Positions 1-5,899 of a DNA stretch of 11,215 bases are shown here, one piece after another. The stretch is from DATKGN01 sp964385705. GTDB lineage: Bacteria > Patescibacteriota > Microgenomatia > UBA10105 > UBA927. Position 1 is the stretch's first letter. Each line of letters begins with the position of its first letter. The notes under the pieces were generated by a model, which was not told the DNA's origin, ran no database searches, and saw nothing but the letters and a program-made list of their open reading frames with translations. The stretch is from NCBI GenBank assembly GCA_964385705.1, contig CAYLQG010000046.1, positions 1-11,215 on the forward strand. The letters are read 5' to 3'. Position numbers and translations under genes: made by a program.

Positions 1-94
1 TGCCGTCCTTCACCATCTCGGCGGCGAGAGCACGGAGCCAGGCGCCTGACCCGTTGCCCCAGAGCGGGAACATGTAGAGGAACATTATCCTCAT
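1..94 (-). CDS. Probable glycosyltransferase, N-terminal fragment
   Basis: An open frame on the minus strand starts at ATG 92-94 and runs off the left edge after 31 codons. The peptide begins MRIMFLYMFPLWGNGSGAW and continues LRALAAEMVKDG. A hydrophobic first strand, then a Gly/Ser-rich turn, then a helix with Leu-Ala-x-Glu-(Met/Leu)-x-Lys-x-Gly is how many GT4 (GT-B fold) glycosyltransferases begin, where the turn lies near the nucleotide-sugar site. The start MRI is preferred to the ATG at 83-85 because it gives the usual basic residue before the first strand. No clear Shine-Dalgarno precedes it. The terminator at 103-136 separates it from the upstream gene, so it is probably transcribed separately. 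With only 31 residues the family call is an inference; another Rossmann-type enzyme is possible. Confidence 0.5.
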   Translation of the reverse strand, partial: MRIMFLYMFPLWGNGSGAWLRALAAEMVKDG

Positions 95-102
95 AATAGG
101 AT

Positions 103-136
103 AAAAAACGCGCCTGCCTTTTTCAGGCTCTGGCGC
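103..136 (-). terminator. Rho-independent terminator after the 179-928 gene
   Basis: Read on the minus strand, GCGCC (132-136) pairs with GGCGC (110-114). An inner GCC/GGC pairing closes a Gly-codon-free A-rich loop, with a small AGA/A internal bulge between the two stems. Six Us follow (A run at 103-108 on the plus strand). It lies about 43 nt beyond the stop of the 179-928 gene, on the same strand, and just before the glycosyltransferase start. Confidence 0.7.
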
Positions 137-178
137 TATTATACCCCACCCCTTATATATACAACAATACTCGCTTCG

Positions 179-928
179 TTACCCCTTCTCATGCATAGGG
201 AACGTGCCTTTGGAAAGCTCTTCTTCAAGTCCCGAGTTCCGGCGATGCGGCACATAGACATTGACCCCGCCGATACCGGTTCCGGGAAAGGAACAATCAA
301 CGAGTACCATACTGAATGTGGGCCTCCCTGCCTCCGCGTCCTCCGTGGGTCTCAGCTCGCCATCCGGTACTCTGTGTAAATCCATAAACCACATTTTCCC
401 GAGCGAGAACCCGCTGCTTTTTCCGGCTTGCCAATATTGATCAGCTGAGCCTATCCCTCTTCCCCACTCGTCCCTCGACAATTTGTAAGAAATGGTATTC
501 TTTGAGGCCTTTCCACGAACGTCCAATGAGATATATTCCGTGGAGCCAAGAGGTTGCCCAAAATCTTCACCGCCTTTTATATATTTACGTTTTCCTAACC
601 GGCTGATGATATCCTTCCGGCCGACGAGAATGACGGGGAGAGTGCCGTGATCATTCCACCAGTCCTTTACCATGACGGCAACGGCGTAAATAGAATCAGG
701 AGACATGGGCCGCTCACTACGGCCATCTACGAGTTGGTTAAAACCAAATTTAGGGATTAGTTCTACAAAAGGCTGAGCGTGATTTAGATCCATTGGCAGA
801 ATTCTGTCAATGTAAGCTGATTCAGACGGATTTTTCGGCCTAGCATCCATGCCTTCAAACAAATTCATCTGACGGGCAACTAATCCGGCTCTATAGACTA
901 CACCTTCCATTTCCGTTGCGACTGGCAT
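179..928 (-). CDS. Hypothetical protein, 249 aa, no recognised family
   Basis: The start is set at ATG 926-928, where AAGGA lies 6-7 nt upstream; the frame also opens at TTG 941-943 but that codon overlaps the Shine-Dalgarno region. The product begins MPVATEMEGVVYRAGLVA and is soluble, with no signal peptide or membrane segment. It has a middle region rich in Gly, Lys and aromatic residues and a segment around VKDWWNDHGTLPVILVGRKD resembling an alternating strand/helix core. I recognise no motif that fixes a function. It has its own promoter (962-990), diverges from the gene at 1173, and ends before a good terminator (103-136), so it is probably a single-gene transcript. The shared control region suggests co-regulation with the 1173 gene, which is an inference. 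Confidence 0.75.
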   Translation of the reverse strand: MPVATEMEGVVYRAGLVARQMNLFEGMDARPKNPSESAYIDRILPMDLNHAQPFVELIPKFGFNQLVDGRSERPMSPDSIYAVAVMVKDWWNDHGTLPVILVGRKDIISRLGKRKYIKGGEDFGQPLGSTEYISLDVRGKASKNTISYKLSRDEWGRGIGSADQYWQAGKSSGFSLGKMWFMDLHRVPDGELRPTEDAEAGRPTFSMVLVDCSFPGTGIGGVNVYVPHRRNSGLEEELSKGTFPMHEKG

Positions 929-961
929 AATAATTCCTTTCAAAAGGCAGAATTAGGGCTT

Positions 962-990
962 GTTATACTGCAATTAGGCCACCTCGTCAA
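962..990 (-). promoter_or_regulatory. Sigma70-type promoter for the 179-928 gene
   Basis: On the minus strand TTGACG (985-990) and TATAAC (962-967) are separated by exactly 17 bp. The predicted start of transcription near 955 leaves a leader of about 27 nt that contains the AAGGA ribosome-binding site before ATG 928. Confidence 0.7.
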
Positions 991-1021
991 TAGCGCGCTC
1001 ATCATTGGGCAATCATAAATA

Positions 1022-1047
1022 GATATTGAAAGATATATTTTGATATT
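1022..1047. promoter_or_regulatory. Three GATATW words at exact 10-bp spacing
   Basis: GATATT begins at 1022, GATATA at 1032 and GATATT at 1042, so three copies lie on one face of the helix. The array sits between two divergent core promoters, about 31 bp upstream of the minus-strand -35 box and about 62 bp upstream of the plus-strand -35 box. It could be an iterated operator or an intrinsically bent AT-rich upstream element. AT-rich composition alone makes chance recurrence possible. Confidence 0.4.
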
Positions 1048-1075
1048 TAAAAGTGATAGGCTAGCCTCACGACTA

Positions 1076-1089
1076 GATACTATCGTATC
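1076..1089. promoter_or_regulatory. Palindrome GATAC-TATC-GTATC, possible operator
   Basis: Two perfect 5-bp arms (1076-1080 and 1085-1089) surround a 4-bp centre, 20 bp upstream of the -35 box of the plus-strand promoter. A dimeric regulator could bind here. No similar palindrome was found at the other promoters in the window. Confidence 0.3.
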
Positions 1090-1109
1090 AAACGGTGAAT
1101 AACTAAGTC

Positions 1110-1137
1110 TTGACTTTCCCTGCGTCATTACTATAAT
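1110..1137 (+). promoter_or_regulatory. Sigma70-type promoter for the 1173 gene
   Basis: TTGACT (1110-1115) and a perfect TATAAT (1132-1137) are 16 bp apart. The expected start of transcription near 1144 gives a leader of about 29 nt to ATG 1173. A TATAGT at 1165-1170 is a weaker alternative but would place the start of transcription inside the gene. Confidence 0.7.
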
Positions 1138-1172
1138 CACCCTAATAATAAAACGTGCCAAAAATATAGTAT

Positions 1173-2009
1173 ATGGGATCAATCGCGGGTAATATTGAAG
1201 GACTCTGCTTCGAACTTGACAAGCACTTCGCCAGTGCCCAGCCTAAGATGACGGTGAAGAGAGAGGACTTTCTGGGTGCTGTTGAGGAGAATATGCTCCA
1301 TATGCCCGTAATAGGTGTTGAAAAATTTCTGGAGCCATTACTGGAGTCCAAGTCAGTCCATATCCGTGAAGTGGGTTCACAACATATACTTCGACACGGC
1401 GTCTCGCTCAGTATTGAAGATGACAAGAGCGGTGGCCATATGCTTGCCCGCTTGTATGTACCGACGGGCCTCCCTAGGCATCTCGTCAACCCGCTTATCG
1501 ATAAGCTCCACGAACTGAAACCGCATCGAGTACTAAACCTGCACGCACTCATAGATACTCATTTACATGATATACATCTTGCATCTCTGAGATCACCGAC
1601 AACCGATGCCTCAACCCACTATTATGCGGAAGCCGAAATTACAGCTCGCACCATAGCAGCCGCTTGGACCCATGACACAAACCCATTCCCAACCGCGCTC
1701 GTCGATAGTACCGGCCGTGCAGTCGGATTTACACTGGTGTTTCCCGAGGCTGTTACCCATGCACGTGATTTCGAAGCCGAAGTAACCGATACCTTATTCG
1801 ATGACCCGATGGGGATAACGTATGGTCCCAGTAAAACACTTCCGCATAAAATTCGCGACGAGTACGAATTATTAAAACTGGTTAATGTAAAACCATATAT
1901 GGAAGCGGGATTCCCTTCTGATCTAACATCCATGATCCTACTTGATCACAACGACGAATTTGTCACCTTTAACCGCGTGGGATATGTTTTGGAACAGGAA
2001 ATTGAGTAA
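1173..2009 (+). CDS. Hypothetical protein, 278 aa, no recognised family
   Basis: The frame begins ATG GGA TCA ATC (1173) and gives a soluble protein with no signal peptide or membrane helix. The promoter at 1110-1137 supports this start; ATG 1248 is a possible internal alternative. The middle holds a His-rich stretch (residues about 123-137, including HLHDIH) followed by HYY. This could bind metal, but no known metalloenzyme motif is complete. The C-terminal third is acidic and ends with an aromatic/hydrophobic pattern. It ends 31 bp from the convergent GT26 gene, with no strong terminator visible between them. I do not recognise the family. Divergent placement with the 179-928 gene is the only functional hint. 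Confidence 0.75.
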   Translation: MGSIAGNIEGLCFELDKHFASAQPKMTVKREDFLGAVEENMLHMPVIGVEKFLEPLLESKSVHIREVGSQHILRHGVSLSIEDDKSGGHMLARLYVPTGLPRHLVNPLIDKLHELKPHRVLNLHALIDTHLHDIHLASLRSPTTDASTHYYAEAEITARTIAAAWTHDTNPFPTALVDSTGRAVGFTLVFPEAVTHARDFEAEVTDTLFDDPMGITYGPSKTLPHKIRDEYELLKLVNVKPYMEAGFPSDLTSMILLDHNDEFVTFNRVGYVLEQEIE

Positions 2010-2040
2010 CCCGAAGATTGATCTTAACTACTATATCAAT

Positions 2041-3006
2041 CTATTTAAATCTATATCTTTCTTTTAAAACGAGAAAAGCGAATTTCAATAATGCTAATTG
2101 CCGCCGGATTCGCCAGGGCTCAATGATTAGTCTCCACAACCACTCAAACCCTATCGATCTAAATACAACCGGCGCACGACGAATGCGGCCGGCGATCACA
2201 TCAAACGAGCCGCCGACGCTCATAAAAATTACTAGGTTATTCGTTCTTTGTTCATGGTTCATAGTTTTCTGATTTGCTTTACCATGAACGATGAACGATG
2301 AACGAAGCTTCTCAATTAAATACTCCTGTTTCGGTGCACCGAGTCCGACGAAGACCATTTGCACTCCGGCGTCCTTCAATTTCCGGGTTAATTGTTGAAT
2401 ATATATTTCTAAATTTTCATACACCAAGGGGAAATTCAGATCACTGTCATTCACCTGAAATTCACGGCCCTTCAATTCGCCTGACATGTCATTTTGGGCA
2501 AACGCAAGTCCAGAGGAACCCACTACAAACTCAGGAGCCCCCATCGCAAGACCGGTTAGCCCCGGATGTTTTTGTCGTAAGCACTCAAACGCCTTGAGCG
2601 CTAAATCGCCGCTTCCTCCGATAAGTGCGACTGGAACGTGCCGTATCTCAGCAATCCGGACCAAGTCGTCCATCAGATCCACCCCGGGAATTGCTTTTAC
2701 AATCGATAATCGATAATCCGTAATCGGCAATCGGGACAAAATTTTACTTGCCCAAACAAGTCCTACCCCGTCCGGGATTGCTACATCGGCCCGATTGAGA
2801 ACCTCACGAAAATGACTGTGACCCCGCGCATAGACGACCTGCTCAGGATTCGGAGTAACAATTACCAAAGTTTTTCGACCGGTTTTTGGGAAATTATCGC
2901 CCCACTTCCCCCCGACTTCCAAACCTTTTTGAATTTCCTTTAGGATTGTTTCTCTCGAAGAATTTGTAATATTTATTCCCAGCATTTTTACCGCATGTAG
3001 ACTCAT
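2041..3006 (-). CDS. WecG/TagA/CpsF-family glycosyltransferase (GT26) with insertions
   Basis: This family transfers N-acetylmannosaminuronic acid or N-acetylmannosamine from UDP-sugars to lipid-linked GlcNAc on the cytoplasmic face of the membrane, in teichoic acid, enterobacterial common antigen or capsule synthesis. Visible family motifs are VTPNPEQVVYA (residues 50-60), IPDGVGLVWASKIL (77-90), GVDLMDDL (108-115), ALIGGSGD (127-134), VGLGAPKQEYLI (220-231) and FMSVGGSFDVIAGRIRRAP (261-279), then a basic tail with WLWRLIIEP (289-297) typical of the membrane-associated C-terminus. The 321 residues exceed the usual 240-260. The excess lies in heptad-repeat insertions at residues 92-102 and 234-256 and in a less repetitive expansion at about 157-200. 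The start at 3006 is near-leaderless; MLGINITNSS at residue 8 is an alternative. The exact acceptor and donor cannot be told from sequence. Confidence 0.9.
   Translation of the reverse strand: MSLHAVKMLGINITNSSRETILKEIQKGLEVGGKWGDNFPKTGRKTLVIVTPNPEQVVYARGHSHFREVLNRADVAIPDGVGLVWASKILSRLPITDYRLSIVKAIPGVDLMDDLVRIAEIRHVPVALIGGSGDLALKAFECLRQKHPGLTGLAMGAPEFVVGSSGLAFAQNDMSGELKGREFQVNDSDLNFPLVYENLEIYIQQLTRKLKDAGVQMVFVGLGAPKQEYLIEKLRSSFIVHGKANQKTMNHEQRTNNLVIFMSVGGSFDVIAGRIRRAPVVFRSIGFEWLWRLIIEPWRIRRQLALLKFAFLVLKERYRFK
2241..2305. repeat. Heptad inverted-repeat insertion inside the GT26 gene (site 1)
   Basis: On the plus strand the 7-mers TCGTTCT, TTGTTCA, TGGTTCA and TAGTTTT (2241-2268) are followed by a 16-bp spacer and then three perfect TGAACGA heptads (2285-2305). 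The right array is the reverse complement of the left one, so the element can fold on itself. It is read in frame as residues 234-256 (FIVHGKANQKTMNHEQRTN), between the GAPKQEY motif and the SVGGSFD motif. Most family members have only a short loop there. Confidence 0.75.
2701..2731. repeat. Heptad-repeat insertion inside the GT26 gene (site 2)
   Basis: After AAT, four heptads follow one another: CGATAAT, CGATAAT, CCGTAAT and CGGCAAT (2704-2731). They are related to the CAGTAAT heptad beside the gap at 4428. On the minus strand they encode LPITDYRLSIV (residues 92-102), between the conserved DGVGLVWASKIL and PGVDLM segments. Confidence 0.65.
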
Positions 3007-3021
3007 AGTTGGAATAAAGTA

Positions 3022-3051
3022 CTTATAGAGTACGTTAAATAATTACTTCAA
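3022..3051 (-). promoter_or_regulatory. Possible promoter for the GT26 gene
   Basis: TTGAAG (3046-3051) and TATAAG (3022-3027) are 18 bp apart on the minus strand. Transcription would begin near 3015, about 9 nt before ATG 3006. The remaining AT-rich gap up to the mreB stop (to 3229) shows no convincing mreB terminator or other gene. Confidence 0.4.
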
Positions 3052-3229
3052 AAAATTAACTGAACAAAAAATGTATTACGATCATTTTTTTCAATTATTT
3101 CGTTAATTTCACCTGAAAAACGCTGCAAAGTAAAACTCTCGCTCTAGGTCATATGTTTATTTCTTCGACAATATATATTTGATGACACTTTTTTGTCTAG
3201 ATTTTATAATTATAAGTTATTAGCACTCG

Positions 3230-4321
3230 CTATTTTTTATTGATACTACGTTTATATAGTTCAATATTCTCAATTGCGACTCCGGTTCCCCGGACGACGC
3301 ATAAAAGGGGCTCTTCGGCGACATGGCAAACCACCCCGGTCAGCTGCGTCATAAGCTTGTCAAGGTTCGTGAGGAGGCTCGTACCGCCCGCCATGACAAT
3401 GCCTTTATCAATAATGTCAGCGGCCAGTTCCGGCGGAGTATCTTCAAGAACCGCTTTCACCGCTCCTATAATCAGGTGAAGCGTCGGCCCGATGGCTTCG
3501 GCAACTTCTGCCCGCGTCAATTCGAGCATACGGGGCAATCCCGACACTGCATCGCGTCCACGGACTTCCATAATATCCAAACGCGAAGATGGAGGATGGA
3601 GTGTTGAAGATTGATTTTGCCTTTCTTCCTTCAATTTTCTATCTTCTGTCTTCGTATTTTTATCGTGTTCTAACGCGTCCCCAATGGTGATTTTTATCGT
3701 CTCCGCCATCCGTTCCCCGATAATCAGGTTATATTTCCGTTTGATGTAAAGTGCGATCGCTTCATCCAGTTTGTTTCCGGCCACCCGCGCGCTCTTATGG
3801 ACGACAACTCCTCCAAGTGATACCACCGCAGCCTCGGTCGATCCGCCGCCGATATCAACGATCATATGACCTGATGCCTGGGCAATCGGAATCTTTGCCC
3901 CGATTGCGGCAGCGAGCGGTTCTTCGATAAGATATGCCACCCGCGCACCGGCCGACAGCGTCGCATCAAGTACCGCACGCCGTTCAACCTGTGTGACGCC
4001 GGACGGAACACAAATCATAACCTCGGGTTTAAAAAATCTGTTCCGACCTGCAACCCTGTCGATAAAATAGGATAATAGTGCCTCGGTAATCCGGTAGTCA
4101 GCGATAACGCCGTCCCGCATCGGCCGGGTGGCGACAATATTACCCGGTGTTCGCCCGAGCATTTCCTTGGCTTCATTGCCAACCGCGACAACACGATTGT
4201 CATCGACGGTCACAGCAACGACGGTCGGCTCATTTAACACCACTCCCTCACCCGCCAACCAGACGAGACTATTTGCCGTCCCAAGATCTATTCCGATACG
4301 TTTTGTAAAATGATTGAACAT
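3230..4321 (-). CDS. mreB: Rod-shape-determining protein MreB with an in-frame insertion
   Basis: MreB is the bacterial actin; it polymerises with ATP under the inner membrane and guides lateral wall synthesis. The actin ATPase signatures are all present: phosphate-1 IGIDLGTANS (residues 9-18), MRDGVIADY (68-76), VPSGVTQVERRAV (105-117), EEPLAAAIGA (133-142), phosphate-2 DIGGGSTE (156-163), MEVRGRDAVSGLPR (251-264) and the adenosine motif GIVMAGGTSLL near the C-terminus. The length is 363 residues; removing the insertion at about 219-247 leaves about 335, the normal size. The start at 4321 matches the family N-terminus. The upstream region is lost in the 100-N gap, so the promoter and any mreCD linkage cannot be judged. 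No mreC or mreD follows; the next gene on this strand is the GT26 enzyme. Confidence 0.95.
   Translation of the reverse strand: MFNHFTKRIGIDLGTANSLVWLAGEGVVLNEPTVVAVTVDDNRVVAVGNEAKEMLGRTPGNIVATRPMRDGVIADYRITEALLSYFIDRVAGRNRFFKPEVMICVPSGVTQVERRAVLDATLSAGARVAYLIEEPLAAAIGAKIPIAQASGHMIVDIGGGSTEAAVVSLGGVVVHKSARVAGNKLDEAIALYIKRKYNLIIGERMAETIKITIGDALEHDKNTKTEDRKLKEERQNQSSTLHPPSSRLDIMEVRGRDAVSGLPRMLELTRAEVAEAIGPTLHLIIGAVKAVLEDTPPELAADIIDKGIVMAGGTSLLTNLDKLMTQLTGVVCHVAEEPLLCVVRGTGVAIENIELYKRSINKK
3584..3667. repeat. Heptad insertion inside mreB
   Basis: On the minus strand five successive 7-mers starting with GAA (GAAGACA, GAAGATA, GAAAATT, GAAGGAA, GAAAGGC) are followed by AAAATCAA and then TCTTCAA, CACTCCA, TCCTCCA and TCTTCGC. 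The second block carries TCTTC, the complement of GAAGA, giving an imperfect inverted layout. It is translated as about 28 residues (219-247), Lys/Glu-rich first and Ser/Pro-rich after. It lies between IKITIGDALE and DIMEVRGRD, where other MreB proteins have about 9 residues. Confidence 0.75.
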
Positions 4322-4327
4322 ATTTGT

Positions 4328-4427
4328 NNNNNNNNNNNNNNNNNNNNNNNNNNNNNNNNNNNNNNNNNNNNNNNNNNNNNNNNNNNNNNNNNNNNNNNNN
4401 NNNNNNNNNNNNNNNNNNNNNNNNNNN
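4328..4427. other. Scaffold gap of 100 Ns
   Basis: Exactly 100 undetermined bases, which is a conventional placeholder length, so the true distance is unknown. It starts 6 bp upstream of the mreB start codon and ends directly in a heptad tandem array, so the repeat probably broke the assembly. Confidence 0.95.
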
Positions 4428-4489
4428 AATCAGTAATCAGTAATCAGTAATCAGTAATCAGTAATCAGTAATCAGTAATCAGTAATCAG
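4428..4489. repeat. Tandem heptad array (AATCAGT)8.9
   Basis: Eight perfect AATCAGT units and a final AATCAG, abutting the gap; the real array may be longer. The heptad register (CAGTAAT) matches the CNNNAAT heptads inside the GT26 gene. Confidence 0.9.
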
Positions 4490-4510
4490 AAGCATTGTAC
4501 TGGTTTTACA

Positions 4511-4552
4511 TTACCAGTTACCGATTACTGATTACCAGTTACCAGTTTTCAG
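4511..4552. repeat. Degenerate heptad array inverted relative to 4428-4489
   Basis: Six 7-mers: TTACCAG, TTACCGA, TTACTGA, TTACCAG, TTACCAG, TTTTCAG. GATTACTGATTA is the reverse complement of the CAGTAATCAG-type sequence of the first array, so the two arrays can form a long imperfect hairpin across a spacer of about 21 bp. They end just upstream of the PEGA gene promoter. Confidence 0.75.
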
Positions 4553-4556
4553 TCCA

Positions 4557-4586
4557 TTCGCATTTTACCACACGCGGGAGTATAAT
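4557..4586 (+). promoter_or_regulatory. Promoter of the PEGA-domain gene
   Basis: A perfect TATAAT (4581-4586) lies 17 bp before ATG 4604, giving a leader of about 10 nt with no Shine-Dalgarno. The best -35 box, TTCGCA (4557-4562), is weak and 18 bp away. Confidence 0.5.
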
Positions 4587-4603
4587 ATTCAGAAGTCCAC
4601 TGT

Positions 4604-5899
4604 ATGAAATTACCCAAGGTTTGGCCAATTTTGATATCATTTGTTACTGTATGTGCTATTTTAGGAATCTCCTTCATCGTCATAGCGTACGGCCGTGGAT
4701 ACCGACTCGACATCAATAAAACAACATCGGTAAAGCCCACGGGGCTCGTTTCGGCAACGAGTGACCCTATAGGCGCCCAGGTGTTTGTGGACGGTGTCCT
4801 CAAAACCGCGACCAACAATTCATTCAGCGTTAACCCCGGCCGGTACACGGTAACGATTTCAAAAGAAGGATACATCTCATGGCAAAAACATCTGAGAGTC
4901 CAGGGTGAAGTGGTTTCCCGCGCTGATGCGTTTCTTTTCCCGACCAATCCGAGTCTTTCCCCGATCACAAACCTCGGCATTCAAAATCCCATCCTTTCAC
5001 CGGACGGAGGTAAGATTGCCTATGTCATTCCCTCAAAATATCTCGATAACAGTCTATTAAGCAAAGCGGGTCTTTGGGTCTACGAGCTCTCCGAAGGACC
5101 GCTCGGACGGAACCGCGACCCTATCCAGCTCGGTACGATTGATCCCTCATTTGATGTAAGCGCTGCAACGCTCATGTGGTCTCCCGACGCAACACAGATT
5201 TTAGCAGACTACAACGGCACGTTCCGCCTATACGATGCAACGAGGCCTGACTCGTTTCAGGATATTAGCCCGACCGCTCAGAGCCTTCTCCTTGATTGGG
5301 ATAGTGAACGCATGACAAAAGACCAGCAGAAACTCCAGGCGTTTAAACAACCGATTATCGACATGGCCACGTCAAGTGCAAAAATTATTTCTTTGTCTCC
5401 CGATGAAACAAAAATCCTCTACGAGGCAACAGCGTCAGCAACCATACCACAAGTAATCAATCCACCTCTTATTGGTACAGATCCCACTGAGGAAGTCCGG
5501 AATATTACTCCCGGCAATATCTATGTATATGACAGCCGCGAAGACAAGAATTATTTTGTGTTGAGTATGGCAGAACTCCCCACTCCGACACCGACACCCA
5601 TGCAGCTTATCCGAGGTAAAAAACCGATGCCGTCACCGACGCCAACTCCTCTCCTCCCCACAAACGGTGTCACGGAAAGCATTCACTGGTTCCCGACAAG
5701 CGCACATCTTATTCTGACGCTTCCCGGCAAAATCGATGTCATGGAGTATGACCGGACGAACTGGATTACGATCTATTCCGGCCCCTTCGAGGATAGTTTT
5801 GTGGCTCCGTGGAGTAACGGCTCGCGGATCATCATCATGACGAACCTCAATCCCACCTCCTCCACACTCCCTAATTTATATACCGTCAATTTACGGTAA
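4604..5899 (+). CDS. Membrane-anchored PEGA-domain protein with TolB/WD-like repeats
   Basis: The 431-residue product starts with a short basic segment and one membrane helix (about residues 8-28), so the rest is probably outside the cytoplasm. A PEGA-like surface domain follows (about 45-107): VSATSDPIGAQVFVDGVL, PGRYTVTISKEGY and a closing strand. The remainder has spaced LSPDGGKIAYV (near residue 130), MWSPDATQILADYN, LSPDETKILYEA and IHWFPTSAHLILTL units, the SPDG-x-KI pattern of TolB-like/WD40-like propeller blades. A Pro/Thr linker (TPTPTPMQ ... SPTPTP) interrupts the C-terminal part. PEGA domains are associated with binding at the cell surface; no enzyme motif is visible. Its last 9 bp overlap the tail of the convergent gene. 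A diverged copy of its 3' end is at 7195-7333. Confidence 0.85.
   Translation: MKLPKVWPILISFVTVCAILGISFIVIAYGRGYRLDINKTTSVKPTGLVSATSDPIGAQVFVDGVLKTATNNSFSVNPGRYTVTISKEGYISWQKHLRVQGEVVSRADAFLFPTNPSLSPITNLGIQNPILSPDGGKIAYVIPSKYLDNSLLSKAGLWVYELSEGPLGRNRDPIQLGTIDPSFDVSAATLMWSPDATQILADYNGTFRLYDATRPDSFQDISPTAQSLLLDWDSERMTKDQQKLQAFKQPIIDMATSSAKIISLSPDETKILYEATASATIPQVINPPLIGTDPTEEVRNITPGNIYVYDSREDKNYFVLSMAELPTPTPTPMQLIRGKKPMPSPTPTPLLPTNGVTESIHWFPTSAHLILTLPGKIDVMEYDRTNWITIYSGPFEDSFVAPWSNGSRIIIMTNLNPTSSTLPNLYTVNLR

Noticed and set aside
138..167. Promoter for the partial glycosyltransferase (TATAAT 138-143 with TTGTTG 162-167, minus strand)
   Set aside because: Transcription would begin inside the terminator hairpin at 103-136. 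The -35 match is poor, so the -10 match may be chance.
1142..1552. 136-codon minus-strand open frame, and a 103-codon one at 1622-1933
   Set aside because: Both are antisense to the 1173-2009 gene, have Ser/Arg-rich shadow composition and no promoter or ribosome-binding site.
3160..3229. mreB terminator made of GACACTTTTTTGTC or TTATAATTATAA
   Set aside because: The stems are 4-6 bp of mostly A-T pairs and the U-run is in the loop, not after the stem.
4549..4980. 143-codon open frame on the minus strand
   Set aside because: It lies opposite the start of the well-supported PEGA gene, crosses its promoter and has no protein-like pattern.
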